A stretch of DNA of 34,235 bases from Burkholderiales bacterium (GTDB lineage: Bacteria > Pseudomonadota > Gammaproteobacteria > Burkholderiales > Burkholderiaceae_C). Made by a program: the position numbers and the translations under genes. Numbering within the stretch: position 1 is the first letter of the stretch; each line of letters opens with the position of its first letter. The notes beneath the pieces were generated by a model, which worked only from the letters and a program-made list of their open reading frames with translations, had not been told where the DNA came from and made no database searches. Location: NCBI GenBank assembly GCA_028868875.1, contig JAGWTS010000012.1:1-34235 (forward strand). The letters are read 5' to 3'. Below are positions 18,159 through 26,882 of the stretch, piece after piece.

Positions 18159-19580
18159 ATGAACCCCGAACCGTCTCCGATCGAAGCCCCGCGCCAGCGC
18201 CTGTTGCAGGCCTTCTGGTCGACCCTCGGCGGCGCGCCCTCCGACCTCGAAGCCGCGAGCTTCCACGACGAAGCCGATTGGCCCTGCGCCTTCGAACTCG
18301 GCTCGTTCGCCGCCGCCGCGGTCGCCGCCGCCGGCCTGGCGCTGGCCGCGCTGGGCCGGGCCCAGCGCGGCGGCGAAGCGGCGCTGCCGGCGCTGCGCGT
18401 GAGCCAGCGCCTGTGCGGGCTCTGGTTCGGCTTCTCGCTGCGCCCCCAGGGCTGGCAGCTGCCCGCACCCTGGGATGCGGTCGCTGGCGACTACCGCTGT
18501 GCCGACGGCTGGATTCGCCTGCACACCAACGCCCCGCAGCACCGCGCGGCGGCGCTCGACGTGCTGCGCGTCCCGGCCGAGCGCGAAGCCGTTGCCGCGG
18601 CCGTCGCCGGATGGAACGGCGAGGCCCTCGAGACCGCCATCGTCGAGCGCGGCGGCTGCGCCGCGGCGATGCGAAGTTGGACCGAATGGCAGGCGCACCC
18701 GCAAGGCCGGGCCGTTCTCGCCGAGCCGCTGCTGGAACGACGAGCCGGTGACGCGGCAGCCCGCGGCGAGTGGGACGCCACCGCCGCCCGTCCCTTGCAA
18801 GGCCTGCGCGTGCTCGACATGACGCGCGTGCTCGCCGGCCCGGTCGCAACGCGCCTGCTCGCCGGGCTCGGCGCCGAGGTGCTGCGCATCGACCCGCCGG
18901 GCTGGGACGAGCCCGCGGTGGTCCCCGAGATGACGCCCGGCAAGCGCTGCGCCCGGCTCGACCTGCGCGAGGCTGCGGGACGCGAGCGCTGGCAGAGCCT
19001 GCTGCAAGAGGCCGACGTGATTGTCCACGGCTACCGCAGAGACGCCCTCGAAGCCCTGGGCCTCGGCGCCTCGACCCGGCGCCGCCTGCGCCCGGGCCTG
19101 GTCGACGTCTCGCTCGACGCCTATGGCTTCAGCGGCCCCTGGGCCGCGCGCCGCGGCTTCGACAGCCTGGTGCAGATGAGCATGGGCATCGCCGAAGCCG
19201 GCCGGCGCGCCACCGGCGGCGACCGGCCTCGGCCCTTGCCGGTGCAGGCGCTGGACCACGCCACCGGCTACCTGCTGGCCGCGGCCGCGCTGCGCGGCCT
19301 CGAAGAACGCTGGCGTTCGGGTCGGGGCAGCCAGGCGCGGACCTCGCTGGCGCGCATCGGGGCCTTGCTGATGAGCGAGGCGCGCGATCCGCTACGCGCC
19401 TCGGCGCCCGCGATGCAGGAAATCGATGACGACCTCGCGCCGGCGATCGAGAACACGGCCTGGGGCTCGGCGCGGCGCTTGCGCTGGCCTTTCGAGGTCG
19501 AGGGCGTGCACCCCGGCTGGGACCGGCCGGCGCGCGGCCTGGGCGATGCGGACGCGGCCTGGCAGGATCGAGGCGGTTGA
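18159..19580 (+). CDS. CoA-transferase family III (CaiB/BaiF-like), domain order apparently permuted
   Basis: PLQGLRVLDMTRVLAGPVATRLLAGLGAEVLRIDPP occurs about 210 residues into the protein. GFDSLVQMSMGIAEAG carries the expected catalytic-Asp context. The N-terminal half contains DGWIRLHTNAPQHRAAALDVL ... SWTEWQAHPQGRAV, normally C-terminal in this family. Confidence 0.88.
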   Translation: MNPEPSPIEAPRQRLLQAFWSTLGGAPSDLEAASFHDEADWPCAFELGSFAAAAVAAAGLALAALGRAQRGGEAALPALRVSQRLCGLWFGFSLRPQGWQLPAPWDAVAGDYRCADGWIRLHTNAPQHRAAALDVLRVPAEREAVAAAVAGWNGEALETAIVERGGCAAAMRSWTEWQAHPQGRAVLAEPLLERRAGDAAARGEWDATAARPLQGLRVLDMTRVLAGPVATRLLAGLGAEVLRIDPPGWDEPAVVPEMTPGKRCARLDLREAAGRERWQSLLQEADVIVHGYRRDALEALGLGASTRRRLRPGLVDVSLDAYGFSGPWAARRGFDSLVQMSMGIAEAGRRATGGDRPRPLPVQALDHATGYLLAAAALRGLEERWRSGRGSQARTSLARIGALLMSEARDPLRASAPAMQEIDDDLAPAIENTAWGSARRLRWPFEVEGVHPGWDRPARGLGDADAAWQDRGG

Positions 19581-19810
19581 CCGGGGGTGGGACCACGCAC
19601 TGGGGCGATGCGAAAGCCGGGGCGACGCCGGCAGACGCCCTGCTCCAGCGGTTCGCCCTCTGTCGCCAAATCAGCCGCCCTACCCATGCGCCGCGCCCCG
19701 CGCCCCGCTGTCTCCGGCGCGACGCGCCCGCCGAGCGCGCTGAGTAGCATTGACCCGCCGGTCCGGCTGTCCGGCGCACCGACTCCCTGCTCGACCGAGG
19801 ACCGCCCGCG

Positions 19811-21439
19811 ATGAATTCAACCTCCCCTGCGTCCGACTCCGCTGCTTGCGCAGCCCCGCTCCACGAGCACTTGCGCCGCCATGCCCGGCGCACCCCCGCC
19901 AAGCCCGCCTTCATCTGGTACGGCCGCGAGATTTCCTACGTCGAGCTCGACCGCATGAGCGACGCCTTCGCCGCGCGCCTGGCCGCCCTCGGCGTGCGCC
20001 GCGGCGAGCCCGTGGCCTTATTCATGGGCAATTGCCCGCAATACGTGGCCGCGCACGTCGGCATCCAGAAGGCCGGCGCGGCGGTCTGCCCTTGCGGCCC
20101 CTTGTTCAAGCAGCACGAGCTGCAATACCAGCTCGACGACCTGAAGGCCCGCTTCATCGTCGCCGCCGCGCCGCTGCTGCCCGTGCTGGCCCAGGTGCGC
20201 GAGCGCAGCGCGATCGAGCGCGTCTTCGTCGTCCACTACGCCGACATGCTGCCCGAGCACCCGAGCCTCGACGTGCCGCCCGAACTGCTGCAGGCCAGGC
20301 TCGAAGCGCGTGATCTGCCGCCCGGAGGCGAAGACTTCCTGGCCGCGGCGGCCAGCGGCGCGGCGCCACCCAACGTGCAGGTCGGCCTGGCCGAGCTCGC
20401 GCTGCTGACCTACACCTCGGGCACCACCGGCCTGCCCAAGGGCGCGATGCTCACGCACGACAACGCGCTCTTCAAGACCTCGGTCACGGCCGAGACCTGC
20501 GGCGTCGGCACGGGCGACGTGCTGCTCTCGATCGCGCCGCTGTACCACATCGCCGGCATGCTGATGGGCATCGACATCACCTTGTACAGCGGCGCCACCA
20601 CGGTGCTGCTGCACCGCTTCGACCCGCTCGCGGTGCTGCAGGCGATTGCGCGCCACCGCGTGAGCTGGTGGTACAGCATCGCGCCGATGAACGTCGCCTG
20701 CATGGCCGTTCCCGGGGCGCGCGAATTCGACCTCTCGAGCCTGCGCCTGAACTCGGTGACGAGCTTCGGCATCACCTACACCGAAGAGCTCGCCAACCAG
20801 TGGCGCGGCTACGCGCCGAACTGCAGCAGCTTCGAAGCCGCCTACGGCCTGTCCGAGACCCACACCTGCGACAGCCTGATGCCGCGCGACGCCGTCCGCT
20901 GGGGCACGCACGGCAAGCCCGCACCAGGGGTCGAGCTGCGCATCCTCGACCCCGACACCGGGGCCGAGTGCGAGCGCGGCGAAATGGGCGAGATCGTGCT
21001 CAGGAGTCGCGGCAACTTCAAGGGCTACTGGAACAAGCCCGAGGCCACGGCCGCGACCTTGCGCGAAGGCTGGGTCCACACCGGCGACATGGGCCGGCTC
21101 GACGCCGAGGGCTACCTGACCTTCGTCGGGCGCTTCAAGGAGATGATCAAGGTCTCGGGCTACAGCGTCTTCCCCGAGGAGGTGGAAGCGCTGCTCGTGA
21201 AGCATCCGGCGGTGGCGCAGGCAGCGGTGCGCGGCATGCCCGATGCGGCCAAGGGCGAGGTCGTGCGCGCCTTCGTCGTGCGCAAGCCCGGCCAGGCCCT
21301 CGAGGCCAAGGAGCTGATCGAATGGGCGCGCCTGAACATGGCCGCGTACAAGGCGCCGCGCAGCGTGCGCTTCGTCGACTCGCTGCCCGCCACCGGCGCC
21401 GGCAAGGTGCTGCGGCGGTTGATCCAGGACGAGGGCTGA
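19811..21439 (+). CDS. AMP-binding acyl-CoA ligase/synthetase
   Basis: LLTYTSGTTGLPKGAMLTH, FEAAYGLSETHTCD, GWVHTGDMGRLDAEGYLTFVGRFKEMIKVSGYSVFPEEVE, C-terminal LPATGAGKVLRRLI. Confidence 0.95.
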   Translation: MNSTSPASDSAACAAPLHEHLRRHARRTPAKPAFIWYGREISYVELDRMSDAFAARLAALGVRRGEPVALFMGNCPQYVAAHVGIQKAGAAVCPCGPLFKQHELQYQLDDLKARFIVAAAPLLPVLAQVRERSAIERVFVVHYADMLPEHPSLDVPPELLQARLEARDLPPGGEDFLAAAASGAAPPNVQVGLAELALLTYTSGTTGLPKGAMLTHDNALFKTSVTAETCGVGTGDVLLSIAPLYHIAGMLMGIDITLYSGATTVLLHRFDPLAVLQAIARHRVSWWYSIAPMNVACMAVPGAREFDLSSLRLNSVTSFGITYTEELANQWRGYAPNCSSFEAAYGLSETHTCDSLMPRDAVRWGTHGKPAPGVELRILDPDTGAECERGEMGEIVLRSRGNFKGYWNKPEATAATLREGWVHTGDMGRLDAEGYLTFVGRFKEMIKVSGYSVFPEEVEALLVKHPAVAQAAVRGMPDAAKGEVVRAFVVRKPGQALEAKELIEWARLNMAAYKAPRSVRFVDSLPATGAGKVLRRLIQDEG

Positions 21440-21443
21440 ATCG

Positions 21444-24400
21444 ATGTTCGAGAGACTGCTGATCGCCAACCGTGGCGAAATCGCCTTGCGCATCGTGCGC
21501 GCGGCGCAAGACCTGGGCATCGCGACGGTGGCGGTGTTCTCGCGCGACGATGCCGGTGCCCTCCACGCCCGCCGCGCCGACGAGGCCGTGGCGCTGGCGG
21601 CCGAGGGCCCCGCCGCTTACCTCGATGCCGGCGCGCTGATCGCCGCCGCGCGCCGTCTCGGCTGCGACGCCGTGCACCCCGGCTACGGCTTCCTCAGCGA
21701 AAGCGCCGCATTCGCCCGCGCCTGCGCCGAAGCCGGCCTCGTCTTCGTCGGCCCGACGCCGGAGCAACTCGCCTTGTTCGGCGACAAGGCCCGCGCCCGC
21801 GCCCTCGCCGCCGAGCACGGCCTGCCGCTGCTGCCCGGCACCGGCGCCGCCGACCTGGCCACCCTCACGGCCTTCTTCGAGCGCGAGCGCGAACGCGACC
21901 CCGGCTGCGCCCTGATGCTCAAGGCCGTGGCCGGCGGCGGCGGACGCGGCATGCGCCTGGTCGCCGATCCGGCACAGCTGCCGGCGGCCTACGAACGCTG
22001 CCGCGCCGAGGCGAAAGCCGCCTTCGGCATCGGCGAGGTCTATGCCGAGCGCCTGATCGCCCGCGCGCGCCACCTCGAGGTCCAGGTGATCGGCGACGGG
22101 CGCCAGGTCATGGCGCTGGGCGAGCGCGACTGCACGCTGCAGCGGCGCTTCCAGAAGCTGGTCGAGATCGCGCCCGCGCCCGGGCTCGCCCCGGCGCTGC
22201 GCGAGCGCCTGGCCGAGGCCGCGCTCACGCTCGCCCGCGCCGCCGCCTACCGCAGCCTGGGGACCTTCGAGTTCCTCGTCGATGAGCAGTCGGCCGATCT
22301 GCCCTTCGTCTTCATCGAAGCCAACCCGCGGCTGCAGGTCGAGCACACGGTGACCGAAGCCGTGACCGGCATCGACCTCGTGCAGGCGCAGATCGCCGTC
22401 GCAGCCGGGCGCAGCCTGGCCGCCCTCGGCCTCGACCCCGAGCAACCGCCGCGCCCGCGCGGCTTTGCCGTGCAGTGGCGCATCAACGCCGAGACGCTGG
22501 ACGAAGCCGGCCAGGCGCGCCCGGCCGGCGGCACGATTGCGCAATGCGAATGGCCGCAAGGTCCGGGCATCCGCATCGACAGCCAGGCTTTCGTTGGGCT
22601 CACTCCATCGCCGCAGCACGATTCGCTGCTCGCCAAGCTCGTGGTCTGGCATGCGGGCCGTTTCGACGACGCCTTGCGTCGCTCGCAGCGCGCGCTCGCC
22701 GAATGCCGGATCGACGGCCTGGGCAGCAACCTGGGGCTGCTGCGCGCGCTGGCGCAGGCGAGCGACCTGCATCGCGGTGAGGTCCACACGCGCTGGCTCG
22801 AAGCCCATTGGCCGGCGCTGCGCGAAAGCATCGCCGCGGCCGAAGCCGCTGCCAGGACGGAGCGCGCGGCAGATGCCGCAGCCGCGGCGGGGCACGCGCC
22901 CGGACTCGCCGCCCTTGCGACCGCTACCACAGCCGCCACCCCCGCCGAGCCGTCGCTGCCTCCCGGCCAGACCGCCCTGCGCGCCCCGCTCGCCGGGCGC
23001 ATCGTGCAATGGAGCGCCGCCGAGGGCGAGGTGCTCGCAGCCCAGGCCGAGGCCCTGGTGCTCGAAGCCATGAAGATGCAGCACGGCGTTGCGCTGCCCG
23101 CGGCGGCGCGGCTCGTCGCGCGCTACGCCGCGGAAGGCGAGTTCGTCGCCGAAGGCCAGTTGCTGGCGCGGCTCGAACCAGTCGACGCCGAACACGCAGC
23201 CGACGCCGAACCCGGCGAAGCCGAATCCGTTGGCCCGCGCGCCGATCTCCAGCGCGTGCTCGACCGCCGCGCGCTCACGCTCGACGCGGCACGCCCGGAG
23301 GCCATGACGCGCCGCCACGCCGCCGGCGGCCAGAGCGCGCGCGAGAACATCGCCCAGCTCTGCGACGCAGGCTCGTTCACCGAATACGGCGCTTTCGCCA
23401 TCGCGGCCCAGACGCGGCGGCGCCCCCTCGACGACCTCGTGCGCAACACGCCGGCCGACGGCATGGTCACCGGCATCGGCAGCGTCAACGGCGCCGAGTT
23501 CGGGCCCGAACGCTCGCGCTGCGCCGTGCTCGCCTACGACTACACGGTGCTCGCCGGCACCCAGGGCTGGCGCAACCATCACAAGAAGGACCGCCTGCTC
23601 GACGTCATCCATCGCCTGCGCCTGCCCACCGTGCTCTTCGCCGAAGGCGGCGGCGGGCGCCCCGGCGACGTCGACATGCCGGTGGTGGCCGGGCTCAACA
23701 ACCACACCTTCAGCCGCTTCGCGGCGCTCTCGGGCAAGGTGCCCTTCGTCGGCGTCGTGCACGGCCGCTGCTTCGCCGGCAATGCCGCCTTGCTCGGCTG
23801 CGCCGACGTCATCATCGCGACGAAGGCGGCCAACATCGGCATGGGCGGGCCGGCGATGATCGAAGGCGGCGGCCTGGGCGTGTATCGCCCGGAAGAGATC
23901 GGCCCGGCGGCGGAACTGGCGCGCTGCGGCGTCGTCGACCTGCTGGTCGAAGACGAGCGCGCCGCGGTCGACGCGGCCCGGCGCTATCTCGCGTACTTCC
24001 AGGGCCGCACGCGCGCGTGGAGCGCGGCCGACCCGCGCACGCTGCGCCGCCTCGTGCCCGAGAACCGCCAGCGCGTCTACGACATGCGCGCGGTGCTGGC
24101 CGCACTCGCCGACACCGGCTCGGTGCTCGAGCTGCGCGCCGGCTTCGGCGCCGGCATGATCACTGCGCTCGCGCGTTTCGAAGGCCGGCCGGTCGGCGTG
24201 TTCGCGAACGATCCGCGCCACCTCGGCGGCGCCATCGACCCCGAGGCCGCCGACAAGGCCGCGCGCTTCATGCGGTTGTGCGACACCCACGGCCTGCCGC
24301 TGCTGAGCCTGTGCGACACCCCCGGCTTCATGGTCGGGCCCGAGGTCGAGCGTCAGGCCCAGGTGCGCCACGCCTGCCGCATGTTCGTGGCCGCGGCGCG

Positions 24401-24785
24401 CCTGGCCGTGCCCTGCTTCATGGTCGTCGTGCGCAAGGGCTACGGCCTGGGCGCGCAGGCCATGGCCGTGGGCGGCTTCGACGCCCCGGTCTTCAACGTC
24501 GCCTGGCCCACGGGCGAGTTCGGCGCCATGGGGCTGGAAGGCGCGGTGCGGCTGGGCTTTCGCAAGGAGCTCGAGGCGGCCGCGGCCGGCGCCGAGCGCG
24601 AGGCCTTGTACCGCAAGCTCGTGGAGCAGCAATACGCCAACGGCTCGGCCCTCAACATGGCGGCCACGCTCGAGATCGACGCCGTGATCGACCCCGCCGA
24701 GACCCGCGACTGGCTGCTGCGCGGCCTCGACAGCGCCGCCGCGACGACGGCGCCAGCGCCAGCGGGCCGCCTCGACACCTGGTAG
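21444..24785 (+). CDS. Single-chain biotin-dependent acyl-CoA carboxylase (BC-BCCP-CT fusion)
   Basis: 1113 aa: BC (FERLLIANRGEIALRIVRAAQDLGI; KAVAGGGGRGMRLV; FIEANPRLQVEHTVTEAVTGIDLVQAQI), biotinyl motif EAMKMQH (Lys codon 23073-23075), then a full carboxyltransferase (GGQSARENIAQLCDAGSFTEYG ... SLCDTPGFMVGPEVE ... YGLGAQAMAVGGF ... PTGEFGAMGLEGAV). Confidence 0.95.
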   Translation: MFERLLIANRGEIALRIVRAAQDLGIATVAVFSRDDAGALHARRADEAVALAAEGPAAYLDAGALIAAARRLGCDAVHPGYGFLSESAAFARACAEAGLVFVGPTPEQLALFGDKARARALAAEHGLPLLPGTGAADLATLTAFFERERERDPGCALMLKAVAGGGGRGMRLVADPAQLPAAYERCRAEAKAAFGIGEVYAERLIARARHLEVQVIGDGRQVMALGERDCTLQRRFQKLVEIAPAPGLAPALRERLAEAALTLARAAAYRSLGTFEFLVDEQSADLPFVFIEANPRLQVEHTVTEAVTGIDLVQAQIAVAAGRSLAALGLDPEQPPRPRGFAVQWRINAETLDEAGQARPAGGTIAQCEWPQGPGIRIDSQAFVGLTPSPQHDSLLAKLVVWHAGRFDDALRRSQRALAECRIDGLGSNLGLLRALAQASDLHRGEVHTRWLEAHWPALRESIAAAEAAARTERAADAAAAAGHAPGLAALATATTAATPAEPSLPPGQTALRAPLAGRIVQWSAAEGEVLAAQAEALVLEAMKMQHGVALPAAARLVARYAAEGEFVAEGQLLARLEPVDAEHAADAEPGEAESVGPRADLQRVLDRRALTLDAARPEAMTRRHAAGGQSARENIAQLCDAGSFTEYGAFAIAAQTRRRPLDDLVRNTPADGMVTGIGSVNGAEFGPERSRCAVLAYDYTVLAGTQGWRNHHKKDRLLDVIHRLRLPTVLFAEGGGGRPGDVDMPVVAGLNNHTFSRFAALSGKVPFVGVVHGRCFAGNAALLGCADVIIATKAANIGMGGPAMIEGGGLGVYRPEEIGPAAELARCGVVDLLVEDERAAVDAARRYLAYFQGRTRAWSAADPRTLRRLVPENRQRVYDMRAVLAALADTGSVLELRAGFGAGMITALARFEGRPVGVFANDPRHLGGAIDPEAADKAARFMRLCDTHGLPLLSLCDTPGFMVGPEVERQAQVRHACRMFVAAARLAVPCFMVVVRKGYGLGAQAMAVGGFDAPVFNVAWPTGEFGAMGLEGAVRLGFRKELEAAAAGAEREALYRKLVEQQYANGSALNMAATLEIDAVIDPAETRDWLLRGLDSAAATTAPAPAGRLDTW

Positions 24786-24844
24786 GCGGCACCGCCCGCG
24801 CGGCGCGGCACCGTCCATCCGGGATATCGCCGAGTGGCCGATCC

Positions 24845-24912
24845 GAATTTTGTGCGTCACAATAATGTACTTATTAGTTCAATACTTCTCGACACAATTT
24901 CCGAAAACCGGA
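24845..24912. promoter_or_regulatory. AT-rich intergenic island with short inverted repeats, candidate promoter/operator
   Basis: Visibly low GC in a GC-rich background; TTGTG-CGT-CACAA (24850-24862) and AATAA-TGTAC-TTATT (24861-24875). Confidence 0.4.
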
Positions 24913-24954
24913 TAGCGGCTTCCGCGGAGTTGCGCCCTTGTGGAGGGAGTTGCC

Positions 24955-25098
24955 TTGCTGTCCTTGATCCTGCGGCGCCTGGCCTGGTCGGTGCCGCTGC
25001 CGCTCGTCGCCACGATGCTGACCTCCGTGCTCGACAGCCTGGCCCCGGGCGACCTCGCGCGCAGCCTGCCCGGCGCCGACGGCACCGAAGCCCAGTGA
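24955..25098 (+). pseudogene. N-terminal remnant of a DppB-like ABC transporter permease
   Basis: Reads LLSLILRRLAWSVPLPLVATMLTSVLDSLAPGDLARSLPGADGTEAQ* from TTG/CTG codons, closely resembling the first about 45 residues of DppB-family permeases and then ending at TGA. Confidence 0.65.
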
Positions 25099-25145
25099 TC
25101 GACCTGTTCGACCTCAGCCCACCGCCAAAACCTGAAAGCCCGCCC

Positions 25146-26066
25146 ATGCAAATCGACAAACTCCCGCTCGACCCCGCCATCGCCGACATGGAGCGCCGCT
25201 GGAAGGAGTCCGGCATTCCCGGCCTCTACGAAGGCGGCAGCGGCCCGGTGAGCCGCGAGCGCGCGCGCTGCATCCGCGCCCTGCTCTACCCCAAGCCGCC
25301 GCTCGAACACGGCCCGATCGAAGCCGCGACGATCCCCGGCCCCGACTGCCAGGCGCTGGCGCTGCGCATCGTCAGGCCGCCGGCCGGCGTCACCCCGAGC
25401 GCAACCCTCGTGTATTTCCACGGCGGCGGCTGGATCGTCGGCGACCTCGATTCGCACGAAGCCCATGCCATGCGCATCGCCAACCGCAGCGGCGCGGTGG
25501 TGGTGATGGTCGACTATCGCCTCGCGCCCGAGCATCCGTTTCCGGCGGGCTATGAAGACTGCCTGGCCGCCACGCTCTGGGCCAGCGCGCAGCGCGCCGA
25601 ACTCGGCGGCGCGAGCCGGCCGCTGGCGCTGGGCGGCGACAGCGCCGGCGGCAACTTCGCCGCCGCGGTGGCCCTGGCCTGCCGCGACGCCGGCATCGCG
25701 GTCGCGGTGCAGTTGCTGCTCTACCCGGCCACCGACCTCGCGGGCGACCCCAACGCCGAGGTCATGCGCGCCTACATCCCGAAGGACGCCGAGCGCGTGA
25801 TGCGCGACCCCCGCGCCTCGCCGGCACGGGCCGATCTGGCCGGCGTGGCGCCGGTGATCATGGGCGTGGGGCCGCACGACTTCCTCTACCAGGACAACCT
25901 GGCTTTCGCCGCCAAGCTGCGCGCAGCCGGCGTGGCGCTGACGCTGCGCCAGTTCCCCACGCTCAACCACGGCTTCTTCAGCTACACCGCGATCTCGGCC
26001 GACTGCGCGGCCGCGGCCGAGCTGCTTTGCGAGGATCTGCGCCGGGCCTTGACCACCGCGGCATGA
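25146..26066 (+). CDS. Alpha/beta hydrolase fold-3 (HSL-type) esterase
   Basis: VYFHGGGWIVGDLDSHEAHAMRIA, VDYRLAPEHPFPAGYEDC, LALGGDSAGGNFAAAVAL, TLNHGFFSY. Confidence 0.94.
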   Translation: MQIDKLPLDPAIADMERRWKESGIPGLYEGGSGPVSRERARCIRALLYPKPPLEHGPIEAATIPGPDCQALALRIVRPPAGVTPSATLVYFHGGGWIVGDLDSHEAHAMRIANRSGAVVVMVDYRLAPEHPFPAGYEDCLAATLWASAQRAELGGASRPLALGGDSAGGNFAAAVALACRDAGIAVAVQLLLYPATDLAGDPNAEVMRAYIPKDAERVMRDPRASPARADLAGVAPVIMGVGPHDFLYQDNLAFAAKLRAAGVALTLRQFPTLNHGFFSYTAISADCAAAAELLCEDLRRALTTAA

Positions 26067-26719
26067 AGCGCGACCAGGCCGGCGCGACGACGGACCCGGT
26101 CGTCGCCGACATCCTCAGCGAGGCGCTGGCCGAGTTCGCCGAGCACGGGCTGGCCGGCGCCCGCGTCGATGCCATCGCGGCGCGCACCGCCACCAGCAAA
26201 CGCATGATCTACTACCACTTCGGCAGCAAGCAAGGGCTGTACAAGGCGGTGCTGGACCATGCCTACCGCAGCATCCGCGCCGAGCCGGCGGCGCCGCGAG
26301 TGCAAACGCGATCGCCGGCGCCATCGGCGCTGCAGGCGCTCGAGGCCTACACCGCAGGCGCCTTCGACCGCCATGCCGCGCACCCGCAGTTCATCCGCCT
26401 GGTGATGTACGAAAACCTGCTGGGCGCGACGACGGTGGCGCAATTGCCCGAGATCGCGCGCCTCAACCGCGAAGGCGTGGCGCAGCTCGCCGCCCTGCTC
26501 GAGCGCGGCCGCGCCGACGGCTCGATGCGGCCCGACCTGGACGCGCGCTCGGTCTACGCGCTGATCATCGGCCAGTGCTTTCACTACGTCTCGAACCGGC
26601 ACAGCTTCGAAGCCTTGTTCGGCCCCCCCGCCGACCCCGAGGCGCAAAGGCGCGAGCGCCGCGCCGCGATCTGCGATTCGGTGCTGCGCTACGTCCGCAC
26701 GCAGGAGACAGAACGATGA
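26063..26719 (+). CDS. TetR/AcrR family transcriptional regulator
   Basis: ILSEALAEFAEHGLAGARVDAIAARTATSKRMIYYHFGSKQGLYKAVLDHAY; ATGA overlap with the hydrolase gene. Confidence 0.94.
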   Translation: MKRDQAGATTDPVVADILSEALAEFAEHGLAGARVDAIAARTATSKRMIYYHFGSKQGLYKAVLDHAYRSIRAEPAAPRVQTRSPAPSALQALEAYTAGAFDRHAAHPQFIRLVMYENLLGATTVAQLPEIARLNREGVAQLAALLERGRADGSMRPDLDARSVYALIIGQCFHYVSNRHSFEALFGPPADPEAQRRERRAAICDSVLRYVRTQETER

Positions 26720-26882
26720 ACCCCGATCTGCCCGGCCTCGAAAATGCGCGACGACGACGGCGCCGTGCTCGCCATCGACAGCCCACGCGGACTCGGCTTG
26801 ATGCTGCTCAATGCCGCCGCATGGCTCAGGGCCGATAGTGGCCGCAATCCAAACGACCCCCTCGCTCCAGAGCAGTTCGAAC

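Noticed and set aside
19581-19810. 230-nt GC-rich gap between the CoA-transferase and acyl-CoA ligase genes as a possible ncRNA or small gene
   Set aside because: Short ORFs here lack convincing composition or an RBS, and no clear stable structure was recognised by eye; best regarded as leader/promoter DNA.
21147-24860. 1237-aa minus-strand ORF
   Set aside because: Antisense to the acyl-CoA carboxylase; composition is low-complexity (G/A/R/H-rich), as expected for a frame without stops in GC-rich DNA. The plus strand carries clear catalytic motifs.
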